Of a DNA stretch of 64,000 nt, positions 47,470 to 57,966 are shown piece by piece. Position numbers and translations under genes: made by a program. Positions within the stretch are counted from its first letter, which is position 1, and each line of letters starts with the position of its first letter. This DNA is from Ctena decussata (taxonomy: Eukaryota; Mollusca; Bivalvia; Lucinida; Lucinidae): the NCBI GenBank assembly GCA_963989385.1, contig OZ022506.1, positions 62,879,434 through 62,943,433 of the forward strand. Direction: 5' to 3'. The notes below the pieces were generated by a model. The model searched no databases, was not told the DNA's origin, and saw only the letters and a list, made by a program, of their open reading frames with translations.

Positions 47470-49209
47470 ATACGCCCGTTTTGGAAAAAACGGACGTATT
47501 ATGTCGTGGCGCTGTCCGTCTGTCCGTCCGTCCGTAAACATTCTTGTACACGCCATAACTCAGTAATCATTTGGGATATCTTCATGAAATTTGGTAGGCA
47601 TATGTATCAGGGTGGGGGAACGTGTTGCGTACAAGAATGGTTGCACCCCCTTTCTTACTTTTGAAGTTATGCCCCTTTGATTAATTTTTTCCCTGTAAGT
47701 CTTGTACGCGCCATAACTAGATAACCATTTGGGATATCTTTATAAAACTTCATAGCAATGCGAATGAAGTCCTATCGATGTGTCGCGTATAAAAATGGCT
47801 GCTCTACTTTTCTTCGTTTTTGAGTAAATCCCTTTCATTAGTTCTAAAAGGCTATTTTTGTGTTTTCTTGTACAATATATTGTCAAGGGAAAAAACTAGA
47901 AAAATTGTATATCTAGTGTATGTAGGTTATCTCCCTTGTTCAACTTAGATGATTTTTGGAATACTAACAGTATATCATGTGTTAAATATTTAGATGATGT
48001 TGCAGGCATTATACCCCCACTTTGAAAAAGTGTGTGGGGGATACTGGTTTACATCTGTCCGTCCGTCTGTCCATCTGTCCGTCCTTCCGTCCCCATTTGA
48101 TCAAATTTTTCATCAAAGATTTCTTCACAACCATACAAGCTAGACTGGTCATATTTGGCATACAGGCTGATGACGACATGTTGTATTGTTGGATTGAGAA
48201 CCAGCCTTCTCCTGCTTATTCTTCCCTGTATTTGTCCGATTTTCTTTCTTTCCATACTTTGAATAATGAAATTTTTCGTCAAAGATTTCTCCACAACCAT
48301 GCAAGCTGGAGTAGTCATATTTGGTATGCAGGTTGATGACGATATGTTGTATCTTTGGATTGAGAAACATCCTTTTTCTGCTTATTCTTCCCTGTATTTG
48401 TCCAATATTCTTTCTTTCCTTACTTTGAATAATAAAATTTTTAGTCAAAGATTTCTCCACAACCAAGCAAGCTAGAGTAGTCTTATTTGGTATGCAGGCT
48501 GATGACGATATGTTGCATCGTGGGATTGAGAACCAGCCTTTTTCTGCTTATTCTTCCCTGTATATGTCCAATAATCTTTCTTTCCATACTTTGAATAATG
48601 AGCTTTTTCATCAAAGATTTCTCCACAACCATGCAAGCTAGATCAGTCCTATTTGGTATGCAGGTTAATGATGACTTCCTGTATTGTGGGATTGAGAACA
48701 AGACTTCTCCTGTTTTTATTATCTGTATTTGTCTGATTTTCTTTCTCTCTTTACTTTGAATAATGCATTTTTTTCGCAAAAGATTTCTATGCATCTGTAA
48801 GTTAGAGTAGGGATTTTTGTATGCAGGTTGATGATAACTTGTTGTATTGTGGGATTGATAACCAGTCTTCTCCTGCTTATTCTTCCCTATATTTTTCCAA
48901 TTTTCTTTCTCTCCTGACTTTGAATAATGTAATTTTTTGTGGCAGATTTCACAGCTACCATTCTTTTTTGGTATACATGGTTACAATGATTTCCCTCCCT
49001 CTTTATGCTTTTTGTTACGAAAATAACATCATTTGATTTAAGCAATTAAGCGGGGGTATAGTCGGATTCGCTGACAGTTCTAGTTAATTATAGAGTGGTT
49101 GCACCTGTTTGTCTGCCTGTCAATCCTTTTGTAAACAATCTTGTTCCTTCTGTAACTCCTTTAGGACATTGAAACGGGCGTATTATGCGCCGCTTGCGAA
49201 GCCCTTGTT
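47470..49209 (+). mobile_element. Helentron-like element, ATACGCCCGTTT type, inside the LINE
   Basis: 5' end ATACGCCCGTTTTGG, then ACGGACGTATTATGTCGTGG and GTCCGTCCGTCCGT. 3' end AAACGGGCGTATTATGCGCC (inverted match to TACGCCCGTTT), hairpin GCTT-GCG-AAGC and CCTTGTT at 49203-49209. The LINE reads CCCTTTTT before and AGGGAGTGTC after. The related LINE at 34497 has CCTCTTGAGGGAGCG at this point, so nothing was duplicated on insertion. Confidence 0.82.
48009..49085 (+). mobile_element. Second-level Helentron-like element, TTATACCCCCAC type
   Basis: 5' end TTATACCCCCACTTTGAAAA with AGTGTGTGGGGGATAC and GTCCGTCCGTCTGTCC. Five tandem units of about 165 bp follow (TCAAAGATTTCTCCACAACC, CAAGCTAGA, TTTGGTATGCAGGTTGATGA, TGTTGTATTGTGGGATTGAG). 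3' end GCGGGGGTATAGTCGGATTC with CGCTGAC and CTAGTT (49085). TATACCCCC / GGGGGTATA is the inverted subterminal pair. Confidence 0.8.
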
Positions 49210-50395
49210 AGGGAGTGTCATAATCAGCGACTTAGTCCATGGGGTGGGCCATTCTTCCGTTCTCCAGTTCCTGTTACAAATATTTGTTAAAACATCAATC
49301 ATGGTCTCCCCGCCAGCTTGAACAAGTTCTGCTGGTATATCATCAACTCCTGCAGACTTCCCCTTTTTAGTGCTGCTACTGCAATCTCAACGTCCTCATG
49401 AAGGGTTGGTTTTTGAACTTTTTCAAAGTCTCATGGTTGTATAGTTCTGAGCAATGTTCTGTCCATCTGCTGAGAATCTCTTATTCCTCTTTAAGACATT
49501 TCCCAGACCTGTACTAGATAGTTGTGGATCTATCCTGTTTCTCTAAAGTTAGATCCTTCACCAACTGGTATGCTTTCTTGCTGTTGTTTTTGTTCAGGCA
49601 AGTTTTAATCTCCTAGCGTTGAGTACTTATCCAGTCCTGCTTAGCTTTCTTCACTGCCTTCTGAATCCTCTTGTTTGCTTCCATGTATTCTTTTGCTCCT
49701 CCTGCTTCATACCGCCTCTTCTTGAAGTTTCTCCGCTCATCACAGAGGCCGAGAACATCCGTCTGGTGACCCAGGGCTTTTTCCTGCGACTCTCATTCCC
49801 AAGTATCTCACTGACTGCATCAGTCACTAAGTACTTATTGTAGATGGTAATCATGGTATCTATGTCCATGTCATCGTTCCTCAGACCAATGAGTGGTGCG
49901 GACTGCCCACCTATTGTTGCTTGAAAAGTGCATGCCACAACTGGTTCCCTTAACTTCTTAAGATCACACTTCAGTCTTGGCTGGGTTGGTTTCTAACGCT
50001 CAGAAGGTCATCATCAGCAGGTCATGGTCACTTCCTATGTCTGCTCCAGGAAAGCTCCTTGTCCTATGGGTGTTAACTCCTGATCGGAAGCGTTTCCACA
50101 CCAAGATGCAAATAATCTGATTGTGGTGTTTCCCATTTGGCCTGTGCCATGCCATCTTCTTGATGGTTTGTTAGGGCCAAGGGTGTTTGTCAGTACTAGG
50201 CTGTTACAGGTTGCAAACTCTAGAAGTCTGAGACCTCTCTCATTTGTCTCGCCTTGTGTGTGTCATCTGTTGACATCTCACCAAAGTTTTTTTTCAAGCG
50301 TATCTCACAGAGCCCCAGTATGTTCCAGTGATACCTGTCCATTGCATGAGTCAGTCCCAGCTGGCCTCAGAGTCCTTTGTTGATGCTTAATAAGT
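49210..50395 (-). pseudogene. LINE segment upstream of RT (broken)
   Basis: On the minus strand, next to the insertion, the sequence encodes WTKSLIMTLP preceded by AGVDDIPAELVQAGGE-like and LHEDVEIAVAALK-like text, the usual entry to a LINE RT. Farther out it has TTGTCAGTACTAGGCTGTTA and CACTTCCTATGTCTGCTCC, shared with 34497-36890. Confidence 0.7.
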
Positions 50396-51606
50396 ATAAC
50401 TGTTAATAATAATTGGGATTCTCGGGGCGCTGGTCTGGGGCGTAGCCCCAAGAAGCCACAGTAGTTTTTCTGATGAAAAAGCACTGGAGAGCTGATATCA
50501 CAAATGCAGGCATTAAATTCAGTTGAGAACAAAATCATCTACTTGACATGATTTTATAGACACTTTTATACTTTTCTTCTAGCGAAACAATGAAAAAGAT
50601 CTGTTTTTGGATTCTCTGGATTTATGTAACAGGATTATATCTTGAAATTCTAGTACATTCTACAGTGTTTATTCTATGAAAAAGAGAAACGAAAATGATG
50701 TTATTTTATACATCTCCCACAAGAACGCAACTCATCTATCAACATGAACAAGTAATACATGTAGTTTTTGTCAAATGACTTGATGTTACACTCTTTCCCT
50801 CAACTTAAAGACAGATCTACAAAGTAAAGCTTTCTTTTATAAGTAATCATGCAGTGAAATGAAAAAAGTATTCACAGCAGTTACAGCAGTCATCTTTACA
50901 AATCATTACAAATGCAAAAACTATTTATTCAAAAACTTCTGCATGTAATAATTAAGTCTCATTGTGAAAGAGGCATGATTTTTTTGCGAAATCCCATCAG
51001 TTCGGACGATACATGTATGTATTTTTTAAAATCAAATACGAGTCTGTTTAATCTTAATTTTATTAGATTACGTAAAAGAAAAATATTCAATAATGACAAA
51101 AATTTGGACGAAAAGAAGGGAGAACGTAAATGACTAAAAGAATTAATTATAACGATCATAACAGACTGTCTGTGTGTAAAAAGTCTCGCGGATTTTCGTG
51201 ATATAACGCGACACCTCAGCGGTACATGCATGGGCAGAAATAGTATGAAAGGGGTTTAATTGAGACGATATTGCCTTTTCTTGATCGATATACAAGTCAA
51301 ACTCGTTTTACTTTTGTGACAAATAGTAATTGACCTAGAACACACAATTGTGGGATTTTACCAGTAACTGATTTCCAGTCGTATGTACTGCTACAAATAC
51401 CAACCTTGTATTCTCTTTGCCAAGAAAAAAATGCAAATCCACGGTAGAAAATTTCGGTCAATTTCATATTTTTACTAATTTTAACAACAAAATGAAATGG
51501 TTGTAGGGGTGCTTCGGAAAGAGATTCAAGTTGTATTAGCTCCTATATGACCAATGGATGGGGTATCATGAGCTACAATCAAGATTTCATTTTTGTATGG
51601 TTTAGT
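50396..51606. other. No gene recognised
   Basis: AT-rich; a few open stretches with no splice or homology support. GGTTTAGT at 51599-51606 is the left target duplication of the next element. Confidence 0.4.
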
Positions 51607-51651
51607 ACGAAAGCCTAATAGGATCAAATTGAAAAAGAAGAAAATAAGATT

Positions 51652-51880
51652 TTCTCGTTTGTACGAGAAAATATTCTCGAAGGAACGAGAAAAAATGTCA
51701 TACAAACGAGAAATTGTCTCGTCCGAACGAGAAAAATCTCGTACAAACGAGAATATTTCTCGTACAAACGAGAAAGTAATGTCGAAAAAACGAGAAAAAC
51801 TGTCGTACAAACGAGAAATATTCTCGTCCGAACGAGAAATGTTTCTAGAAGGAACGAGAAACCTTCTCGTACGAAAATTG
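51652..51880. repeat. Left array: about 11 palindromic CTCG...CGAG units, 21 bp period
   Basis: Units of type TTCTCGTACAAACGAGAAA. Unit starts fall at 51654, 51676, 51697, 51718, 51738, 51759, 51781, 51802, 51823, 51845 and 51866, i.e. steps of 20-22 bp. Three recurrent inner sequences: GTACAAAC, GTCCGAAC and GAAGGAAC. Confidence 0.9.
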
Positions 51881-51884
51881 GAAG

Positions 51885-52395
51885 TGAATGCTTTCGAATG
51901 TAGAGCTGAATGTTGATCCCACAACTCGATATTCAAACTGTATTTGTTTCGAATGCAGATCTGAATGTCGATCCCACAGCTCGATATTGCATTGAGTATT
52001 TTGGAATGCAGAGCTGAATGTTGATCCCACAGCTGGATATTCAAACTGTATTTGTTTTGAATGAGGAGCTGAATGTCGATCTCACAGCTCTATATTGGAG
52101 TTGAATGTTTTCGAATGCAGAGCTGAATGTTGATCCCACAGCTCGATTCAAACTGTATTTGTTTCGAATGCAGAACTGAATATCGATTTCACGCTCGATA
52201 TTGGAGCTGGATATTTTCGAAGGCAGAGCTGAATCTTAATCTCACAGCTCGATATTCAGGCTGAATAAAAGAAGAGCTGAATATCGATTCCACAGCTCGA
52301 CATTCCGATATGTTGTCGAATGCAGAGCTGAATATTAATCTCACTGCTCGATATTCAGGCTAAATAAAAGTAGAGCTGAATATCGATTCCACAAA
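51885..52395 (+). repeat. Central tandem block, about 60-65 bp units in two alternating types
   Basis: Units share GAATGCAGAGCTGAATGT, CGATCCCACAGCTCGATATT. They alternate between linkers CAAACTGTATTTGTTTC and GGAGTTGAATGTTTTC, giving a higher-order period near 125 bp. Later units are shorter and diverged (GGCTGAATAAAAG). Confidence 0.85.
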
Positions 52396-52509
52396 AAATA
52401 AAAGCGCAACATATATTTTCTTCTCGAAAATTTTGTAAACAATACTTTATTGACTATTTTCTCCATTATTGTATTTGTGCTACTACTCGTTATATATAAA
52501 GCGATTATT

Positions 52510-52885
52510 TCTCTTTCTTTCGAGAAAAATTCACGTTTGTACGAGATTTTTTCTCGACCGTTCGACATTATTTTCTCGTTTGTTTGAGAAATAGTCTCGT
52601 TCCTTCGAGAAAGTTTCTCATTCCTTCGAGAAAATTTCTCGTGCGGACGAGAATATTTCTCGTTTGTACGAGAAAATTTCTCGTTTGTACGACATTATTT
52701 TCTCGTTTGTACGAGAAATATTCCCGTTAGTACGACATTTTTTCTCGTTCCTTCGAGATTATTTTCTCGTGTGTACGAGAAATATTCTCGTTTGTACGAG
52801 ATTTTTCTCGTTCGGACGAGAAAATTTCTCGTTTGTACGACATTTATTCTCGTTCCTTCGAGAATATTTTCTCTTACAAACGAGA
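52510..52885. repeat. Right array: about 18 palindromic units, 21 bp period
   Basis: Unit starts from 52575 onward fall at 52596, 52617, 52638, 52659, 52680, 52702, 52723, 52744, 52766, 52787, 52807, 52828, 52849 and 52871, i.e. 20-22 bp steps. Inner sequences GTTTGTAC, GTTCCTTC and GT(T/G)CGGAC are the reverse complements of the three left-array types. Confidence 0.9.
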
Positions 52886-53023
52886 ATTTTTTTTTTCTTT
52901 TTCAATTTGATCCTATGAGGCTTTCGTAGTTTAGTGACTTCTATTTGATAAATAATTTTCCATCCGTCATTAGTCAATATATTTTTATAAGGTCGCTATT
53001 AAAATGGAAAAAAATCGCAGTTT

Positions 53024-53262
53024 CGAGCCGCAACACAACAAAACCAACAAAGTGGTTGTGCGCCCAGCGCAGACTCAGATCAGCCTGGGCATCCCACCCA
53101 GTCTGATCAGAGTCTTCGCTGTCCGCATGGAGGTAGCTTAGACCCTTAGCTACCCTTTAAGTGCTTAGTCAAAAATCTGATTGGAATGGGCAGATGCCCA
53201 GCCTGATCCGAGTCTGTGATGGGCGCACAACCACTTTGTTGATTTTCTCGTGTCAAGGCTCA
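53024..53262. mobile_element. MITE, GAGCCGCGACAC family, abutting a splice acceptor
   Basis: Ends GAGCCGCAACACAACAAAAC and TTTTCTCGTGTCAAGGCTC. Internal arms CCAACAAAGTGG / CCACTTTGTTG, GCGCAGACTCAGATCAGCCT / GCCTGATCCGAGTCTG. Second copy at 60912-61156. It ends about 12 bp before the AG of gene 2 exon 1. Confidence 0.88.
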
Positions 53263-53279
53263 TTTCTTTTTTCAGAAGG

Positions 53280-53414
53280 ATGACCACTGCTGCTACAAAA
53301 TACCTTGTCTCTTCTTTACCTCAATTAGAAGATTTCGTAGTCAAATTTGTGAAGGAAAAGCCCAAATCAACGGTTAAGAAATATTTTGATACATTAAAAG
53401 AGTGTCTTCAAAAG
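53280..53414 (+). CDS. Gene 2, first coding exon (unknown protein)
   Basis: After TTTCTTTTTTCAG (AG at 53274-53275) the exon begins AAGG then ATG at 53280. It encodes 45 residues starting MTTAATKYLVSSLPQLEDFV and ending KEKPKSTVKKYFDTLKECLQ-K, with donor AAG|GTGCGT at 53415. It ends in phase 0, matching the phase-0 exon at 58703. The peptide looks like two amphipathic helices (LPQLEDFVVKFVKEK; TVKKYFDTLKECLQK). An upstream untranslated exon is implied because the acceptor precedes the ATG. Family not recognised; the small helical segment could be a protein-interaction module. Confidence 0.6.
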
Positions 53415-54639
53415 GTGCGTATCTTTTCTTCATTTCTAATTTTGAAGATTTCGAGTACACGTGAAATTAATTCAGTTTGAATTTTCGAATCACTCAGCCC
53501 CGCAGTAACTCCCGATATTTTTAACTGAAACGCGTACATTTAGCAATGCAGAGCGCCTGAGTGTGTGTTTTCTTCAATTTACTGAGGTAAATGGGTACTG
53601 TATACCTTCAGGGTTTTTTTTGTTGTTGTTGTTGTGGTTGTTTGTTTCACCATTTCTTAAAAACGGGCACACCATTCCTGATGTACTGTGTGCTTCCCAG
53701 GAGGACTAAGCCCTTTCAAAAGAAATGGGAATTTTCTTTCAAGGGAACAATAATTTCTCAAAGAGAATTAAAATGGTAAAATGGTAACACTTTAAGGGGG
53801 CAAAGTCTGTGTGTGTGGAGTGGGGGGGGGGGGGGGTAACTGTTATTTTTATTTTTGCCCGGCCTTGCCATTTCCATCATGACTTGGCGTTTTACGTCTA
53901 TTTTGATAGTATTTCAGTCACATCAGGACGATGGATGGGTGATAATGGATGGCTGAGTACTATGGAACACCTGGTCCGGACCCTTTAGCCCAGCGGTTGT
54001 GTGCTCGCTTTATAATCTTGGGGTTGTGAGATCCATTCCCATTCGGCGGAACACTCGACGAAATTTTCTTTTACGATTTTTACCCCACCTACTCTACCTT
54101 ACCTTATCGACATTGATGTAATAGGCATTTACTTCTGCGACATTACCTCTAACGTACGGATAAATAAATGGATGACGCTGTTTTACAGCCCTTTCTAAAG
54201 TATTATAGCCTTATCAAGCCAACTGAAGGGTGGTAATGAACAGCTGTCTGCAGTGGTACCACGTTGAAAAGGTTTTCGTCTGCAGTGAAATTCCATACCG
54301 GTCCGCTATCTTTACAACAGGCTAGTGATTAACCCACTGAGCTCTGAGCTACTGGGTACCTTTAACGTCAGCAATGCCCCTGCTTGATCGAAAAGAAAAG
54401 TCTATTAATAATATTCTTAAGCAAAACATTCGATTCTGGCCCCTTTCCAATGGCTTCGACGAACCTCCGGCCCTTGAATGTACCCTTTCCTTAAACAGCA
54501 TTTGCGTAAAAAAGTACTTCTCTTCCCGGTATGCTGCTGTTTGTTTTGGGTCTTTGAGTCCCACTCACACACACAGACAAACATATACAATCCCGAATTT
54601 TCATGAAAACCTTGATATTAAAATATTACTGAAATAATG
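53415..54639. other. Gene 2 intron, 5' part; tRNA-like SINE relic
   Basis: Holds a G-run (53819-53838). A fragment at 53880-53930 (TTTTACGTCTATTTTGATAG, TATTTCAGTCA) matches the SINE at 62122. A tRNA-like stretch follows near 53985 (TTTAGCCCAGCGGTTG). No exon recognised. Confidence 0.4.
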
Positions 54640-54662
54640 GTAGACTATGCGACATCTAGACT

Positions 54663-55651
54663 ATGCTGTTCAGAGAACAGCTTGATAAAATCAGGAATAA
54701 ACATAAAGGCAACAAACCACCCTCAGTTCATGTACTAGGGGACTTCAACTTCCGAAATATTGTTTGGCCTGACAGACTCAACAAATCTGGTTCAGCCTTG
54801 AGTCAGTCGGAGGGACAAAAGTTGGTAGACATTATGAATGATCATGGATTGGAGCAGTTAGTCCACTTCCCTACAAGAGAAAGAAACACATTGGATTTAA
54901 TAATGACTTCCCTTCCTACTCAATTTGTAGACATCCACTCCCCAGACAAACTCAGTGATCATGACAAGGTTTCTGGAACTTTGAAAGTAGTTATTCCCCC
55001 CATCAAGAAACCTAGGAGGAAGGTTTATCGTTATCAGAAAGGTGATTATGAATCTATGAGGGCAGAAACACTTAAATTTGCAAAAGAAAAGTACTTTAAT
55101 GGTAACTCAGACACTCGCTCGGTCCAAGAAAACTTCAATCTGCTTACTTCTTTCATTCAGGACTCAGCTGATAAGCATATTCCATCAAAAACTAGTCGCA
55201 CGGTCTCCTCGGTTCCATGGATAACACCTGAAATAAGACGTAAGATTCGCAGAAGAAATGCAACTCATGCAAAAGCTAAGAAGACTGGTAGTGCAAAAAT
55301 TAGATCTAAATTTGAAACTTTACGGAGAGAAATCAAAGCTGATATTAGGAATCAGCATGCCATCTATGTGAATAACTTGGTTGGTGATGTTAAGGCTAAT
55401 CCCAGGGACTTTTATAGGTACATCAATAGTCAGAAAAAAGACACGCAAGGTATCCCCCCTTTAAAAAAGAGGAACGGAGGTGGGGTCGCCCAATCGGATT
55501 TCGAGAAGGCGGATGAATTTAATGGTCAGTTCACGGATGTGTTCACCAAAACAGAACACAACCAGGTCCCTCTTCTGGATAGATCAGCCCCATTCATGGA
55601 AGAAATTGTTGTTACTAAGGAAGGAGTTACAAAACTTCTTAAAGGATTAAA
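54663..55651 (+). CDS. LINE endonuclease C-terminal part and linker
   Basis: Open from 54663 (first in-frame ATG; the frame itself is 5'-truncated). Shows VLGDFNFRNIVWPD (residues 24-37) and SPDKLSDHDKVSGTL (about 92-106), the catalytic GDFN and SDHD motifs of the apurinic-type LINE endonuclease that nicks the target. A basic linker follows (IRRKIRRRNATHAKAKK, YRYINSQKKDTQGIPPLKKR). The frame leads to VTKEGVTKLLKGL, where the inserted element begins; a stop is met 30 bp into the insertion. N-terminal endonuclease motifs are missing, so the protein cannot be complete. Confidence 0.85.
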
Positions 55652-56485
55652 AGTAAAAAGTATGCAAAGACCAAGAACATAAACAATCAAAATCCAAATC
55701 CAGCCCTCAAACCATAGTTGGAAACAACTAAGATTACAAATAATCAAGATACAAAGAACATATGGCCAACCGAGTGAGCAGCTTGTTCCCAAAAGGTGGC
55801 CACTCAGCAACCCAAACCGAACCAAAAATAATAATAACATACATAAGGTAAAACATCACAGAAACTCTGACACCAAAAACAGGCAACAAAGAACCACAAC
55901 AGAACTACCGCCTTGGAACGGTCAGTAATGAATTACTGGGGGGCTTAAATCGATTTTACAGGCCCAACCTCACCCTCAGTTTCTGAAGTGGTACAAAACA
56001 TTTAGTTGGTTGTTCGGTTCGCATGATAACCCTCTAACTCGTCAATGAATCATCACGGTAAACACATAAATCAAATTTCAACACCATGAAGAAGCAAAGA
56101 CGAGGACTCAACAGATACAACGGGCCGTCTGACAGGTGGAGATCCCTGTCCTGCCAAACAACCCCACTGGAAATCTGAAGCAAAAGAAGGTCACCAGTTG
56201 AGCCCCGGTGGACCAAGCAACAGACAAAAAGGCTCCGGTCCCAACCAACTAAAATATATAGCTTTAGGTCGGGGCCATCATAGAGTCTGACGACCGATCC
56301 CCCGGTGTGCAATTAAAGAGTGCAGCAAAGCTATCAACCGTGATTGGGTTAATCACTAAGCATGCAGACTGTCGCATAACACTTAAATTATAGCCAATAC
56401 GTTTGTGACGTATTATTATTTTTCGGAATTGATCAGAAAAATCAGTCCTACCCTTAATCTTTTTGAATTTGTATACTAAGTCATC
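55652..56485. mobile_element. Family-X insertion, copy 1, inside the LINE coding frame
   Basis: 834 bp flanked by TAAA (55648-55651 and 56486-56489). Removing it with one TAAA leaves the LINE frame continuous, which fixes its borders. Ends are weakly inverted (AGTATGCAAA near the left, TTTGTATACT near the right). Inside: TACCGCCTTGGAACGGTCAG and GAGTGAGCAGCTTGTTCCC, shared with 35880-36580. No protein coding recognised; superfamily unknown. Confidence 0.8.
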
Positions 56486-56487
56486 TA

Positions 56488-57966
56488 AACCCATCTAAGG
56501 CCTTAGGACCTGATGAACTTCATCCTAGAGTTCTAAAGGAGTTGGCGACAGAGTTGGGTCCGGTATTTGCCCATCTTTTTCAACAATCGATTGATAGAGG
56601 TGAAATCCCTCGTGAATGGTCTCTTGCGAACATTTGCCCACTGTTCAAGAAGGGGGACAGGTCTCTTGCCCGTAATTATCGTCCGGTATCCTTGACCTGC
56701 ATACCTTGCAAGCTGCTTGAACATATTGTGTGTTCGAATATAATGGCCCATCTTGATGAACATAAACTTTTGTCAGACAAACAACATGCATTCAGAAAAT
56801 GGCATAGCTGTGAAACTCAGTTGACTACGGTGATAGATGATTGGGCAAAAGTGTTAGACAATAAGGGTCAGGTTGACACTTTTATATTAGATTTTGAAAA
56901 GGCTTTTGATACACCCCCGCATGAACTCCTTAAAAGCAAACTATTTAGCTACGGTATAGGTGGTTCAACATTGAATTGGATAAACGCTTTCCTATGCTTT
57001 AGACAACAAAGAGTAGTAGTAAATGGTGTTATGTCAGACTGGGCCCCTGTTGTGTCTGGTGTCCCACAGGGCACCGTTCTTGGTCCCTTGTTGTTCTCCT
57101 TGTACATAAATGACATCTCTGCAGACATTGAGTCTGAAATAAGACTCTTTGCTGACGATTGTGTTTGTTACCGTGAAATAAAAGGAATAGATGATACAGT
57201 GAAACTTCAGGAAGACATTGATCGTTTAGGATGTTGGGCTAGGAAATGGGGTATAAGATTTCAACCTGTCAAATGCAACATGATGCAGCTGACAAAAAAG
57301 CACAACAAAATCCAGGCTTCTTACACCCTTGAGGGTACAGTACTGGAAAATGTTGAAAGTATCAAATACCTTGGAGTAACAATTACAAGTGATTTAAAAT
57401 GGAATACCCATATCATTAATATTTGCACTAAGGCAAACAGAACCCTAGGATTCTTAAGGAGAAATTTGTTTTCTTGTCCCCAAGAAGTGAAAGAAGTAGG
57501 CTATAAGACATTGGTGCGTCCCATCCTCGAATATGGAAGCTCGGTCTGGGATCCCTATACACAAGGCCTTCAGGAAGAGTTAGAAAAGGTGCAAAACCGT
57601 GCAGCTAGGTTTGTAACTAGGAATTACACCCGAGAGGCGGGTAGCATGACTGGCATCCTTGAGCAACTTAAGTGGGAAAGCCTCAAAAAGAGGAGGAAGG
57701 ATAACCGACTCATATTGCTATACAAAGGTCTGAAAGGTAAAGCCAGAATACCTACAGGTGACCTTGTCCCCAAAACTAGGCGTTGCAGAAATCAACATTC
57801 CATGGCATTTCAGATACCCATTGCTTGTTTAGATGCATATAAATGTAGCTTCTTTCCCCAGACCATCAGGGACTGGAACGACCTCCCTGATTCCCTGATT
57901 TCCTCTGCTGAAATGTCAGATGATTGTGTGTCAAAGTTCTCATCTTTCGTGAGAGCTAGGGACTAA
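56488..57966 (+). CDS. LINE reverse transcriptase and C-terminal domain (intact)
   Basis: 492 open codons ending TAA. RT motifs in order: NPSKALGPDELHPRVLKEL, LFKKGDRSLARNYRPVSLT, DKQHAFRKWHSCETQL, FILDFEKAFDTPPHELLKSK (domain with catalytic Asp), SGVPQGTVLGPLLFSLYIND, LFADDCVCY (57145-57171; FADD in place of YADD), and KYLGVTITSDLKWN. After RT comes the typical thumb and C-terminal text LVRPILEYGSSVWDP, VQNRAARFVTRNY, GILEQLKWESLKKRRKDNRL and FFPQTIRDWNDLPDSLISS. No stop or frameshift. It would copy its RNA at the target site if supplied with a working endonuclease part. Confidence 0.92.
   Translation, partial: NPSKALGPDELHPRVLKELATELGPVFAHLFQQSIDRGEIPREWSLANICPLFKKGDRSLARNYRPVSLTCIPCKLLEHIVCSNIMAHLDEHKLLSDKQHAFRKWHSCETQLTTVIDDWAKVLDNKGQVDTFILDFEKAFDTPPHELLKSKLFSYGIGGSTLNWINAFLCFRQQRVVVNGVMSDWAPVVSGVPQGTVLGPLLFSLYINDISADIESEIRLFADDCVCYREIKGIDDTVKLQEDIDRLGCWARKWGIRFQPVKCNMMQLTKKHNKIQASYTLEGTVLENVESIKYLGVTITSDLKWNTHIINICTKANRTLGFLRRNLFSCPQEVKEVGYKTLVRPILEYGSSVWDPYTQGLQEELEKVQNRAARFVTRNYTREAGSMTGILEQLKWESLKKRRKDNRLILLYKGLKGKARIPTGDLVPKTRRCRNQHSMAFQIPIACLDAYKCSFFPQTIRDWNDLPDSLISSAEMSDDCVSKFSSFVRARD

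Larger units (their letters stand above)
46120..50395 (-). mobile_element. RTE-like LINE, minus strand, split by a nested element
   Basis: The 3' terminus is at the left with a short tandem tail (TCTATTCTATTCTATTC at 46120-46138). Moving right on the minus strand come the C-terminal region, RT, the interruption 47470-49209, then the linker upstream of RT to about 50395, where it is 5'-truncated. The short-repeat tail points to RTE/L2-type rather than L1; clade unassigned. It carries frameshifts and stops, so it is inactive. Confidence 0.8.
51607..52928. mobile_element. 1.32 kb TIR element with 21-bp-phased palindrome arms
   Basis: Terminal inverted repeats of about 33 bp (ACGAAAGCCTMATAGGATC, then AAATTGAAAAAGAA) at both ends. 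Direct duplication GTTTAGT on both sides (51600-51606, 52929-52935); allowing one mismatch it is 8 bp. Inside are a left array, a central tandem block and a right array, listed separately. It has no transposase frame. Reading frames across it merely translate the repeats. I do not recognise the family. Confidence 0.85.

Noticed and set aside
51593..51916. 107-codon frame rich in KRE and NE repeats
   Set aside because: It is only the translation of the 21 bp palindrome array; 21 is a multiple of three, so the frame stays open by chance. The minus-strand frames at 51526-52044 have the same cause.
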